DNA of 42,015 nucleotides, taken from assembly GCA_905215575.1 (NCBI GenBank), contig CAJMQV010000009.1, forward strand, positions 1 through 42,015, given 5' to 3'. Source of the stretch: an uncultured bacterium. Its GTDB lineage: Bacteria; Bacteroidota; Bacteroidia; Bacteroidales; Bacteroidaceae. A program made the translations under genes and the position numbers. The first letter of the stretch is position 1; every line of letters starts with the position of its first letter. A model generated the notes under the pieces. The model saw only the letters and a list, made by a program, of their open reading frames with translations. It made no database searches and was not told the origin of the DNA. Positions 16,116-24,723 of the stretch are shown piece by piece.

Positions 16116-17519
16116 TTACTCTTCTGTTTCGGTAAAGATCTTCGTAATTTTAATGAATCTGTTCTTGAGCGATTGCATGAAGCCACTCTTTTCCTTGTTC
16201 TCGGCCTCTTCTTCCTGAGGCTGTTCGCTGTTTTCGTTTACAGCGGGAGTGGGATTTTCCTGCTTTTGTGCCAGTTCTTCCTGCTTTCTGCGTTTTTCCT
16301 CTTCCTGTCTTAAACGGTCGCGTTCTTCCTCCTGACGGATTCTTTCGGCCTCCTGAGGATCAACATCTGTACAGTCATACTCGCCGCAGGCCAGCAGGGA
16401 AATCAAGGTGTTGGAGTTCATCTCCTGAATGGCGCTTTCGAAATTTCCAGGAATAATCATGGTGTGCAGCATCTTGGCAGCCTTGATCTTGTCCGACTTG
16501 GTCTTGTAGCTGATAGCCTTTTCAATGTTGCGGATATTGGCTGCTCCTCCGGTAATGACGATGCCCGAAAGCAGTTTGTCAGCATAGCCGCTCTGTTGGA
16601 TCTGTTCCCACACATTGGCGATGATCTCCTCCATACGGGCTTCTGTGATTTCCTGAAGGGTGTCTTCGGCAATGGTAATGCTCGGATCAAATGACAGAGG
16701 TATGTGGCGTACGATTTCCTTTGCGGTATCCGAAAAGGCTGTGCCGTACTTGATTTTCAGTTCTTCTGCTTCATCCTCTTCCACCTGCTTGCTGCAAATG
16801 TCTAAAGTGACATTGTTGCCGCCCAAAGGAATGACAGACAGATATCTCAGAATATTGTTTTTATAGATGGAAACTGTTGTGGTTTCCGCTCCAAAGTCAA
16901 CCAGTGCGCATCCGGCACGCTTTTCGTTGTCTGTCAGAATGTTGTCTGCCAGAGCCAACGGTGCTATAGGCATGTCGATGATCTGAATACCAACGGCGTC
17001 AAAGCACTTCTGGATGTTTTCCTTGATAGAAGCACGGGCCACAATGTTGAGGAAGCGTCCTTCAATCTGATTGCTCAGAATACCGACCGGTTCGGTAACA
17101 TAGTTTGTGCCGATACGGTACTCCTGTGATTTTACGTCCAGAATCACCTTGTCGGGATAGTTGATGTTATAATTCGAGTCTCTCAAAGCGTCGATGGTGT
17201 CGTTTGAGATGACGACCTTAGTGGCCATTTGCTTCGATGCGGAATTGCGGATGGTGCAGAGTGACTGTCCCGAAATGCCGACATAAGCTTTGTTGATGTA
17301 GACACCCAGGTCTTCGCGCAACTGAATGAAGATGCTGTTCAGAGCCTGAATGGTTTTATCTATATTGTAGATAACTCCCTTACGGATGCAGTTCTTGGAT
17401 TTGCGCTCTACGACATCCAGAATCTGCAGGGTGCCATCCACATTCTTTCTGCCCGCTATGCCACGAATCGATGAAGAGCCCAGCTCTATCGCTACAATTA
17501 TATCTTTATCTGTTGCCAT
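16116..17519 (-). CDS. ftsA: Cell division protein FtsA
   Basis: Actin-like ATPase of 467 residues that tethers FtsZ to the membrane. The actin-fold motifs are AIELGSSSIRGIAG near residue 10, the SHS2/1C region after about 85, CALVDFGAETTTVSIYK, and GIVITGGAANIRNIEKAI. After residue about 390 there is a long charged, probably coiled-coil stretch (ERIRQEEERDRLRQEEEKRR) and a Pro/Glu-rich linker, and the protein closes with a basic amphipathic helix (FMQSLKNRFIKITKIF) that should be the membrane-targeting sequence. E. coli FtsA (420 residues) lacks this long linker. One base separates it from the ftsQ stop. Confidence 0.95.
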   Translation of the reverse strand: MATDKDIIVAIELGSSSIRGIAGRKNVDGTLQILDVVERKSKNCIRKGVIYNIDKTIQALNSIFIQLREDLGVYINKAYVGISGQSLCTIRNSASKQMATKVVISNDTIDALRDSNYNINYPDKVILDVKSQEYRIGTNYVTEPVGILSNQIEGRFLNIVARASIKENIQKCFDAVGIQIIDMPIAPLALADNILTDNEKRAGCALVDFGAETTTVSIYKNNILRYLSVIPLGGNNVTLDICSKQVEEDEAEELKIKYGTAFSDTAKEIVRHIPLSFDPSITIAEDTLQEITEARMEEIIANVWEQIQQSGYADKLLSGIVITGGAANIRNIEKAISYKTKSDKIKAAKMLHTMIIPGNFESAIQEMNSNTLISLLACGEYDCTDVDPQEAERIRQEEERDRLRQEEEKRRKQEELAQKQENPTPAVNENSEQPQEEEAENKEKSGFMQSLKNRFIKITKIFTETEE

Positions 17520-17520
17520 A

Positions 17521-18258
17521 TTAGTCTTTATTTTTTGTACATATTATTTGATCTTTATACTCAAGACTTATTTCTGAGTATTTGTTCCATCCCACCTGGC
17601 TTAGTCCTTTTTCATAAAAGATCTTCAGTTTGTCGAGTTTCTTCTTGAAGTCCTTGGGCTCGCCAAACAGAATGGTATGCTTTCCAACTCGTGGTATAAT
17701 TTCCAGTTTTCCGTTCTGAAGTACATGGATTTGTTCTATCTGCTGGTTCCAGAAAGGATCACTTTGTATGATCTTGCCTAAGTTTGTCAGTTTTTGCTTG
17801 GCAAACTGCTTGCTGACATGACCCGTCACAATCGGCATATTTGCATAGTAGGTTGATTTGGGAATTGGGTTACCCAAATTGTCCAGATAATAGTTCTCTC
17901 CGGAATCGTTGATGATATGGAGAATCACCTGGCGCGATTTTACCTTGATGCAAATAGAACCGGTCGCTGTTTTATAACAGGTGGCTTGATCTATGTATGG
18001 ACTCTTTTTCAGAGTTGATTCCAAAGCCAGAAGGTCAACCTCCTGTATCGGCTTTCCTTGCGGAAAGATTTTCTTCCGGACCAGATATCGCTGTATGTCT
18101 TCTTCATTGATCAGACAATGCTCCACGCTGTCCTCGATCAGGATTTCCACTTGCTCACAGATTTGTCCGTCTTTCGGCTTGTTGAGAACGGTGACAGCCG
18201 CTATGAAATAGCCTGCCAGAGCAATGATGACAACAAGCAATATGAACTTTTTTATCAT
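17521..18258 (-). CDS. ftsQ: Cell division protein FtsQ
   Basis: Bitopic inner-membrane divisome protein of 245 residues. There is one N-terminal transmembrane segment (about 4-26, FILLVVIIALAGYFIAAVTV) followed by a periplasmic part with a POTRA-like region (EDSVEHCLINEEDIQRYL, LESTLKKSPYIDQATCY). It is shorter than E. coli FtsQ (276), as is common in Bacteroidetes. Sequence conservation is low in this family, and the call rests on the fold pattern and on position between murC and ftsA. The first bases overlap the end of murC by four bases, indicating translational coupling. Confidence 0.88.
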   Translation of the reverse strand: MIKKFILLVVIIALAGYFIAAVTVLNKPKDGQICEQVEILIEDSVEHCLINEEDIQRYLVRKKIFPQGKPIQEVDLLALESTLKKSPYIDQATCYKTATGSICIKVKSRQVILHIINDSGENYYLDNLGNPIPKSTYYANMPIVTGHVSKQFAKQKLTNLGKIIQSDPFWNQQIEQIHVLQNGKLEIIPRVGKHTILFGEPKDFKKKLDKLKIFYEKGLSQVGWNKYSEISLEYKDQIICTKNKD

Positions 18259-19631
18259 CTGTCCTTTAATATTTCTGCAATTTGGGGAGCATAATTTTCA
18301 ATGTCTCCGGCTCCGAGGGCAATCAGCACGTCAAAGTTTGAGTTCTGTATCAGATCGAGCAATTCGCCCTTAGTACACATTCTTTTGGTTACTTCCGGCG
18401 CCAGATTGTCGTAAATGAGTTTGCTGGTTACTCCCGGAATAGGTAATTCGCGTGCCGGATAGATGTCCAGCAGAATGACATCATCAGCCAGAGAAAGTCC
18501 TTCGGCGAATTCTTTATAGAAATCGTGAGTGCGTGAATAAAGATGAGGCTGGAAAATTGCCGTAATCTTTTTGCCCTCATAGAGTTCTTTGATGGAACGG
18601 ATGCTCTGCTTGATCTCCTCCGGATGGTGAGCGTAATCTGTCAGGAATACGATATGATCGTTTTTGATCTTGAAATCGAATCTGCGGTCAACTCCCCGGA
18701 ATGAGGCCATGGCTGTTCTGATCTCTTCGGCGGTTGCGCCGGCTATTTGGGCCAGAGCCATCGCGCCGATACTGTTTTCTATATTGATGCTTACCGGTAC
18801 ACCCAACTGGATGTCCTTGATGTTCTCGAACGGAGAAACCAAGTCAAAGAATATCTCTCCATTGCCGATACGGATGTTTTCTGCGTGGAAATCTCCTTCA
18901 TGACGGCTGTATGAGTATACGGTAACGCCGTCCTGCACACAAGCTTCCATTTCCAAATCCTTGTGCATTACCAGATAACCGCCCGGCTTGATAAGAGAAC
19001 TGTATTTTGAGAAGCTTTCCAGATAAGCCTCTTTTGTGCCGTAAATGTCCAGATGATCCGGATCGGTAGCTGTTATGACAGAAGCAAATGGAGTGAGCCA
19101 ATGGAACGAACGGTCAAATTCGTCCGCCTCAATGACTACATAATCACTTTTAGCAGATAAGATATAGTTGGTACCATAATTTTTGGTGATGCCACCGAGA
19201 AAGGCGTTGCAATCCACATGACTGTTGTGTAGGATGTGGGCTGCCATAGAGGTTGTTGTGGTTTTACCGTGAGTACCGGCTACACAAAGTCCCTTGTGGG
19301 TGCGGGTCAGTGTGCCTAAAACCTGAGCACGCTTTTGCAGATCAAACTGGTTCTCTTTGAAGAATACCAGTTCCTTGTGACTTGAAGGTATGGCCGGTGT
19401 GTAGATGATCAATGCGGTTTCCTTGTCCTTACAAGCTGCTGGAATCAGATCTACGTTCTCTTCGTAATGTATGCTGGCGCCTTCTTCTTCCAGTTTTCGG
19501 GTCAGATCACTGGGAGTACGGTCATAACCACCCACAACAATACCCTTGTTCAGAAAGAAACGGGCTATGGCACTCATGCCGATTCCTCCGATTCCTATAA
19601 AATATACTGCTTTTATATCGTTTATTTCCAT
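18255..19631 (-). CDS. murC: UDP-N-acetylmuramate--L-alanine ligase
   Basis: Cytosolic Mur ligase of 458 residues that adds L-Ala to UDP-MurNAc, the first step of the stem peptide. The N-terminal UDP-binding motif is FIGIGGIGMSAIA (11-23), the ATP-binding loop is GTHGKTTTTS (119-128), and the central EADEFDRSFHWL and ATDPDHLDIYG blocks are intact, with FQPHLYSRTHDF in the C-terminal domain. Length is normal. It starts 11 bases after murG and its stop overlaps ftsQ. Confidence 0.96.
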   Translation of the reverse strand: MEINDIKAVYFIGIGGIGMSAIARFFLNKGIVVGGYDRTPSDLTRKLEEEGASIHYEENVDLIPAACKDKETALIIYTPAIPSSHKELVFFKENQFDLQKRAQVLGTLTRTHKGLCVAGTHGKTTTTSMAAHILHNSHVDCNAFLGGITKNYGTNYILSAKSDYVVIEADEFDRSFHWLTPFASVITATDPDHLDIYGTKEAYLESFSKYSSLIKPGGYLVMHKDLEMEACVQDGVTVYSYSRHEGDFHAENIRIGNGEIFFDLVSPFENIKDIQLGVPVSINIENSIGAMALAQIAGATAEEIRTAMASFRGVDRRFDFKIKNDHIVFLTDYAHHPEEIKQSIRSIKELYEGKKITAIFQPHLYSRTHDFYKEFAEGLSLADDVILLDIYPARELPIPGVTSKLIYDNLAPEVTKRMCTKGELLDLIQNSNFDVLIALGAGDIENYAPQIAEILKDR

Positions 19632-19642
19632 TTTCGTATTTT

Positions 19643-20767
19643 CTATTTTTTATCTCTGTATTTTATGGCAAGTTGATAAACTTGTTCGGCTATGACATTG
19701 GCAGAATCCTTAAATGACATCTTTTTGCTGTTTTCGGAAAGCTTGTTTAGCAAATCCTTATTCTGGCAGACTTCCAATGCTTTCGGGATGAGGATGCCTT
19801 CAGCTTCACTGTCTTTTACAAACAGGGCCGCGTCTTTTTTTACCAGAGCCATGGCGTTCTTGGTCTGGTGGTCTTCCGCTACATTTGGCGAAGGCACTAG
19901 AATGGATGCTTTGCCTAACAGACACAGTTCGGAAATACTGCTGGCACCGGCGCGGGAAATGACCAGATCAGATGCCGCATATGCTTCGTCCATGCGGGTA
20001 ATGAAATCTGTAACAAACAGATTTTCCGGTTTGCCTTCCTGAGCCAAAGTCTTTTGAATACTCTCAAAATAATAGCCTCCGGTCTGCCAGATGATCTGTA
20101 CATCGCTGTCCTTGATCATCTGCAGATTGCTCAGAACGCTTTGGTTTATGGTCCGGGCACCCAGACTACCACCGATAATCAGAATGGTTTTGCGGTCAGC
20201 TTGAAGTCCGAAACCGTTTAGGATATCGGCACGGCTTTTGCTGCAAGTCAGCAGATCCTGTCTGACCGGATTGCCCGTAAGTATGATTTTCTCTTTCGGG
20301 AAGAACCGTTCCATGCCTTCATAGGCCACACAGATCTTGTCTGCTTTCTTGGCCAGAAGTTTGTTGGTTACTCCGGCATAAGAGTTCTGTTCCTGTAACA
20401 ATGTGGGAATTCCCATACTTTCTGCTACATTCAAGGTCGGACCGCTGGCATAGCCTCCTACGCCTACTGCGGCCATCGGCTTGAATTGCTTGATGATCTG
20501 TCGGGCCAGCCGTCTGCTTTTGTATATCTTGTACAGAACAGAAATGTTCTTTAGCAGATTCTTACGGTCGAAACCACAAATCGGGAGCGCCTTAATCTCA
20601 TAGCCGGCAGCAGGTACTTTCTTCATTTCCATTCTGCCCTCTGCTCCTACAAAAAGAATTTTACATTCTGGATGTTGGTTCTTTAGTGCGTTGGCAATAG
20701 AAATCGCCGGAAATATATGACCGCCGGTTCCTCCACCGCTGATGATAATTCTTAGCTCCTCTTTCAT
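19643..20767 (-). CDS. murG: UDP-GlcNAc:lipid I N-acetylglucosaminyltransferase
   Basis: Peripheral inner-membrane GT28 enzyme of 374 residues that makes lipid II. The N-terminal glycine loop is ISGGGTGGHIFPA (9-21). The second glycine loop is IIGGSLGARTINQSV, and the UDP-GlcNAc site includes VISRAGASSISELCLLGKASILVPSPN. QEQNSYAGVTN is also conserved. Upstream lies the largest gap of the whole division cluster (95 bases), which holds a plausible promoter at 20789-20821, so the block from murG to yqeY may have its own transcript. Confidence 0.96.
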   Translation of the reverse strand: MKEELRIIISGGGTGGHIFPAISIANALKNQHPECKILFVGAEGRMEMKKVPAAGYEIKALPICGFDRKNLLKNISVLYKIYKSRRLARQIIKQFKPMAAVGVGGYASGPTLNVAESMGIPTLLQEQNSYAGVTNKLLAKKADKICVAYEGMERFFPKEKIILTGNPVRQDLLTCSKSRADILNGFGLQADRKTILIIGGSLGARTINQSVLSNLQMIKDSDVQIIWQTGGYYFESIQKTLAQEGKPENLFVTDFITRMDEAYAASDLVISRAGASSISELCLLGKASILVPSPNVAEDHQTKNAMALVKKDAALFVKDSEAEGILIPKALEVCQNKDLLNKLSENSKKMSFKDSANVIAEQVYQLAIKYRDKK

Positions 20768-20788
20768 ACTTTATAATATTAATGACAG

Positions 20789-20821
20789 CAAAAATAGCAA
20801 TAAAAATTCTATAAAGACAAC
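20789..20821 (-). promoter_or_regulatory. Possible internal promoter ahead of murG
   Basis: On the minus strand TATTTTTG (20789-20796) fits TAnnTTTG exactly, and GTTG (20818-20821) lies 21 bases further upstream where a TTTG is expected. It sits in the only sizeable gap of the cluster. Confidence 0.45.
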
Positions 20822-20862
20822 GAACTCTTATAATTTTTTAAGTAAAAGGGTTCTATCTTCAT

Positions 20863-22071
20863 TTATTGCGCTTCAATATTTGCAAATTCTGGTTTTTTCT
20901 TTGATGACCTGCTGACACTGAGAATCATTCCAATATAGATACAGTTCATCACCGTAGAAGTTCCTCCCTTGCTGACCAAAGGAAGAGGCTGTCCGGTAAC
21001 CGGGAATACTCCGACTGCTACGGCCATATTGATCATTGCTTGAATCACCATCATAATGGCCAGTCCCATAATCAAAAATGCCGGGAACGATCGTTCACAT
21101 CGCGAGGCTATCAGTGAGGTGCGGAACAGCAGGATGAAGTATAGGAACATGACGGCTGCTCCTCCCAACAGACCGGTTTCTTCCACAATGATTGCGTAAA
21201 TAAAGTCCGAGAATGGCTGTGGCAAGAAGTCACGTTCTACAGAGTTTCCCGGTCCTTTACCTAATACATTCGAAGATGCAATGGCTATGCGGGCATGAGC
21301 CACCTGAGTGTTTTCGCGGATGTTATATGCCTTGGCATCTACGGTTTCCTCCGAATGGTCCTTCAAACGGTTTGCCCAGGTTTCCAGACGATGAAGTCCC
21401 GGCTTTTTGCTCCAGGCCTCAATCTGCTCTGATGGCGTGTATTTCAGTACACTGAACGCGGTTCCACCGACTACAGCCAGTATACCCAACAATTTTCCCA
21501 ACTGACTCCATGGGACTCGTCCGATAAACATCATGATGATGGTAATCAGGAAAGTCATGGCGGCTGTGGAGAAGTTTTCCGGGAAGATTAATGCACAAAA
21601 CATGACTGCCGGCCAGAAAATGAATCTGAAGGCCTGTTTGCTTGCTCCTTTTTCCGTCTGCATATTGGACAGAATCAGAGCAATATATACAACAAGTGAC
21701 CACTTCGCCACCTCTGAAGGCTGGAACGTAATTCCTGCGATACCATACCAGCGTGACGCATTATTGACTTTCTCGGCAAAGAGAGTCAGAACCAAAAACA
21801 GAATGGAAAGCGGTATGGCAAATAAGGGGATCAGCTTGAAATACCGGCATGGAATCTTGTGTACTACCAGAGTGAACAGAAAGCCGATGAAGAAATACCC
21901 TATATGCTCTAAGACAGGCCGCCAAAAGGCGCCTGTCTGATAACTCATATTACTGGATGCGCTATACACCTCAATAATAGAAATAGTACATAAAAGGAAA
22001 AATACGGTCCATATACCTAAGTCGCCTTGAAGTATGGATTTTCCTTTCATAAAAGCGGCAGGAAGTTTCAT
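20863..22071 (-). CDS. ftsW: Peptidoglycan glycosyltransferase FtsW
   Basis: Polytopic SEDS-family protein of 402 residues that polymerises lipid II at the septum together with FtsI. About ten transmembrane segments are visible. Conserved SEDS features include NASRWYGIAGITFQPSEVAKW, the FIYAIIVEETGLLG region, and the VTGQPLPLVSKGGTS block. An extracytoplasmic loop around 225-275 (KTYPSEQ-like to HARIAIASSNVLGKGPGNS) is also typical. RodA is the alternative, but position between murD and murG in the dcw cluster supports FtsW. Confidence 0.94.
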   Translation of the reverse strand: MKLPAAFMKGKSILQGDLGIWTVFFLLCTISIIEVYSASSNMSYQTGAFWRPVLEHIGYFFIGFLFTLVVHKIPCRYFKLIPLFAIPLSILFLVLTLFAEKVNNASRWYGIAGITFQPSEVAKWSLVVYIALILSNMQTEKGASKQAFRFIFWPAVMFCALIFPENFSTAAMTFLITIIMMFIGRVPWSQLGKLLGILAVVGGTAFSVLKYTPSEQIEAWSKKPGLHRLETWANRLKDHSEETVDAKAYNIRENTQVAHARIAIASSNVLGKGPGNSVERDFLPQPFSDFIYAIIVEETGLLGGAAVMFLYFILLFRTSLIASRCERSFPAFLIMGLAIMMVIQAMINMAVAVGVFPVTGQPLPLVSKGGTSTVMNCIYIGMILSVSRSSKKKPEFANIEAQ

Positions 22072-22092
22072 AGTCCTGAGTTATATATAGTT

Positions 22093-23427
22093 TTATAAAG
22101 AACGTACCAGAGTCTTGAACTGTTCACCCCGGTCTTCCATGTTTTTAAATAGGTCGAAGCTGGCGCAGCAAGGACTCAATAGTACCGTGTCACCCGGTTT
22201 TGCCATCTTATAGCATGCTTCCACACACTCCTTCATGCTGTGGGTATCTGCGATAGGAATACCGAAACCGTCGAAGAAATTATGTAATTTGGTGTTATCG
22301 GCTCCTAAAAATACCAGTCCGGCACATTTCTTTTTTACCAGATCTTCAATGGCATGATAGTCATTGCCTTTGTCTTTTCCACCCAGAATCAGGATGGTTG
22401 GAGTGGTCATGCTCTCCAAGGCATACCAACAGGCATCCACATTAGTAGCCTTGGAGTCATTGATATATTCTACACCACGTACACGGGTTACCTTCTCCAA
22501 ACGATGTTCTACACCCTCGAAGTTACCCAAACTTTCGCGCAGTACTTCATTCTTTACATTGGCGATTTTTGCAGAAATACCGGCTGCAAGCGAATTGTAC
22601 AGGTTATGTTTTCCGGTAAGTGAAAGCTCCTCGAGTTCCATATTAAACGGAGTTGGAGTCTCAATCTTGTATTGTCCGTCCTCAATATAACCGATCATAC
22701 CTTCCTTGCGGATGATAGAGAACGGGCAGGTCTGTGCCTTGATACCGTACTTTTGCAGTTCCTTTTTAATAATAGGATCATCTGCCCAATACACAAAGGC
22801 ATCCTCTTCGGTCTGGTTTTGCAGGATTCGCATTTTTGCGTCTACATAATTCTGCATGCAGTTGTCGTAGCGGTCCAGATGATCGGGTGTAATGTTCAGC
22901 AATACGGCGATATTGGCACGGAACTGATACATGTTGTCCAACTGGAAACTGCTCAGCTCGATAACATAATAGTCATAGTCTTTCTCTGCCACCTGCAATG
23001 CCAGACTCTGTCCGATATTTCCGGCAAGTCCTACATTGTAACCGGCGTTCTTAAAGATATGATAGATCAACGATGTGGTTGTTGTCTTACCATTGCTGCC
23101 GGTAATGCAGATCATTTTTGCATGTGTATATCTTCCTGCAAATTCAATTTCGGAGATTATAGGAATATTCTTTTCTTTAATCTTCAGCACCATCGGTGCG
23201 TTTTCCGGGATTCCCGGGCTCTTGATGACTTCATCAGCGTTGAGTATAAGTTCTTCGGTATGCTGTCCTTCTTCCCAGGCAATACCATAGCTGTCGAGCA
23301 TATTTTTGTAACGCTCTTTAATCGGGCCCATGTCTGAAACAAACACGTCAAAGCCCTTTTTCAGTGCCAGCACTGCCGCACCGGCTCCGCTTTCGGCAGC
23401 TCCTAATACTACAATTCTTTTTTTCAT
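22093..23427 (-). CDS. murD: UDP-N-acetylmuramoyl-L-alanine--D-glutamate ligase
   Basis: Cytosolic Mur ligase of 444 residues that adds D-Glu to UDP-MurNAc-L-Ala. The N-terminal VVLGAAESGAGAAVLAL (6-22) is the substrate-binding Rossmann loop, the ATP loop is GSNGKTTTTS (110-119), and ELSSFQLD, NITPDHLDRY, GEHN-equivalent GKHNLYN, NDSKATN, LGGKDKG and LLSPCCASFD are all present in order. Length is normal. It lies 23 bases after mraY in the operon. Confidence 0.96.
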   Translation of the reverse strand: MKKRIVVLGAAESGAGAAVLALKKGFDVFVSDMGPIKERYKNMLDSYGIAWEEGQHTEELILNADEVIKSPGIPENAPMVLKIKEKNIPIISEIEFAGRYTHAKMICITGSNGKTTTTSLIYHIFKNAGYNVGLAGNIGQSLALQVAEKDYDYYVIELSSFQLDNMYQFRANIAVLLNITPDHLDRYDNCMQNYVDAKMRILQNQTEEDAFVYWADDPIIKKELQKYGIKAQTCPFSIIRKEGMIGYIEDGQYKIETPTPFNMELEELSLTGKHNLYNSLAAGISAKIANVKNEVLRESLGNFEGVEHRLEKVTRVRGVEYINDSKATNVDACWYALESMTTPTILILGGKDKGNDYHAIEDLVKKKCAGLVFLGADNTKLHNFFDGFGIPIADTHSMKECVEACYKMAKPGDTVLLSPCCASFDLFKNMEDRGEQFKTLVRSL

Positions 23428-23450
23428 GATTTATCTGTTTTCTATCTTCT

Positions 23451-24716
23451 TTATCTGATTTTTAGTGTGATGATGGATAATGCAGCCATAATAATGGTGA
23501 TGATCCAGAAACGTACGGTAATCTTTGACTCCAACCAGCAACCTTTAGGCCAGTTCAGGAATACTTTGACATCGGGTGCCAACTGTCCGGGCTTTACTCG
23601 GAATGTGTCGTGGATCGGCGCACGTTTGAACATTCTCAGTTTCTTTCCTCTCTTGTTTCCCCATTTGGCTACATTTACTTGCAGGATGACGCTCAGGCTT
23701 TCCATCAGGAAAATGAAGCACAGGATAGGGATGAGCAACTCCTTGTGGATGATGATGGCCGTAACGGCTATAATTCCTCCAATCGCCAGACTACCCGTAT
23801 CTCCCATAAAGATTTGTGCCGGGTAGGCATTATACCAAAGGAATCCGATCAGGGCACCGACGAAGGCGCAGATGAAGATTACCAGTTCCTGAGATTCCGG
23901 AATATACATGATGTTCAGGTAACTGGCAAATTCAATATGGCTCGATACGTAGGCAAAGATACCCAGTGCCACACCTATGATGGCCGAGTTTCCGGCAGTC
24001 ATACCATCCATACCGTCATTCAGGTTGGAGCCGTTGGAAACGGCTACCACGACAATTGTGGTCATTACCACAAACAGGAACCATCCTGCAGCAGTTTTGT
24101 ATTTACCACAGAAACTCATGATCTCCGTGTAGTTCAAGTTGTTGTTCTTGACAAATGGGATTGTGGTGCTGGTTGATTTTACTTTTTCACTCTTATGCAC
24201 CACTATTTCCTGATTTCCGGACCGTTGCATGGTTACGTTTTCACGGATTACCGCATCGGGGCTCAACCACAGAGTCAGTCCCACAAACAATCCCAACAGT
24301 GTCTGGCCGATGAGTTTGTAAGCGGGTTTCAATCCGTCTTTGGTAATCTTCATTTTGATATAGTCATCGGCAAAACCAAGAGCACCCAGCCATATGGTAG
24401 TGACCAGCATCAGGATCATATAGATGTTACGCAGTCGTCCGAACAGCAGACAGGGCACAATAATGGAAACCAGAATGATGACTCCTCCCATTGTCGGAAC
24501 TCCTTTTTTCTCCACGCCATAAGGATCAATACTTTTATCGCGCTGTGCTTCGCTCACGTTATGTCGTTTCATCCATTTGATGAAATATTCTCCAAACCAT
24601 GCGGAGATGATCAGGGACAAGATCAAAGTAAGCAATGAACGGAATGAAATGTAGGTCCACATGTGTGATCCCGGTATTCCGAACTCTTCCAAATATCTGA
24701 ATAAATAGTAAAGCAT
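23451..24716 (-). CDS. mraY: Phospho-N-acetylmuramoyl-pentapeptide transferase
   Basis: Polytopic membrane enzyme of 421 residues that joins UDP-MurNAc-pentapeptide to undecaprenyl phosphate to form lipid I. The family motifs are present: GVPTMGG early on, the catalytic aspartates in GFADDYIKM, NGSNLNDGMDGMTAGNS, and FMGDTGSLAIGG, with a late HDTFR segment. It is longer than E. coli MraY (360) because of an insertion of about 60 residues after the DDYIK helix (VIRENVTMQRSGNQ to NNLNYTEIM), which I associate with Bacteroidetes MraY. It follows murE by seven bases. Confidence 0.95.
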   Translation of the reverse strand: MLYYLFRYLEEFGIPGSHMWTYISFRSLLTLILSLIISAWFGEYFIKWMKRHNVSEAQRDKSIDPYGVEKKGVPTMGGVIILVSIIVPCLLFGRLRNIYMILMLVTTIWLGALGFADDYIKMKITKDGLKPAYKLIGQTLLGLFVGLTLWLSPDAVIRENVTMQRSGNQEIVVHKSEKVKSTSTTIPFVKNNNLNYTEIMSFCGKYKTAAGWFLFVVMTTIVVVAVSNGSNLNDGMDGMTAGNSAIIGVALGIFAYVSSHIEFASYLNIMYIPESQELVIFICAFVGALIGFLWYNAYPAQIFMGDTGSLAIGGIIAVTAIIIHKELLIPILCFIFLMESLSVILQVNVAKWGNKRGKKLRMFKRAPIHDTFRVKPGQLAPDVKVFLNWPKGCWLESKITVRFWIITIIMAALSIITLKIR

Positions 24717-24723
24717 GGTCTGA

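Noticed and set aside
22672..23337. 221-residue open frame opposite murD
   Set aside because: Shadow of murD; composition typical of antisense translation and no motif.
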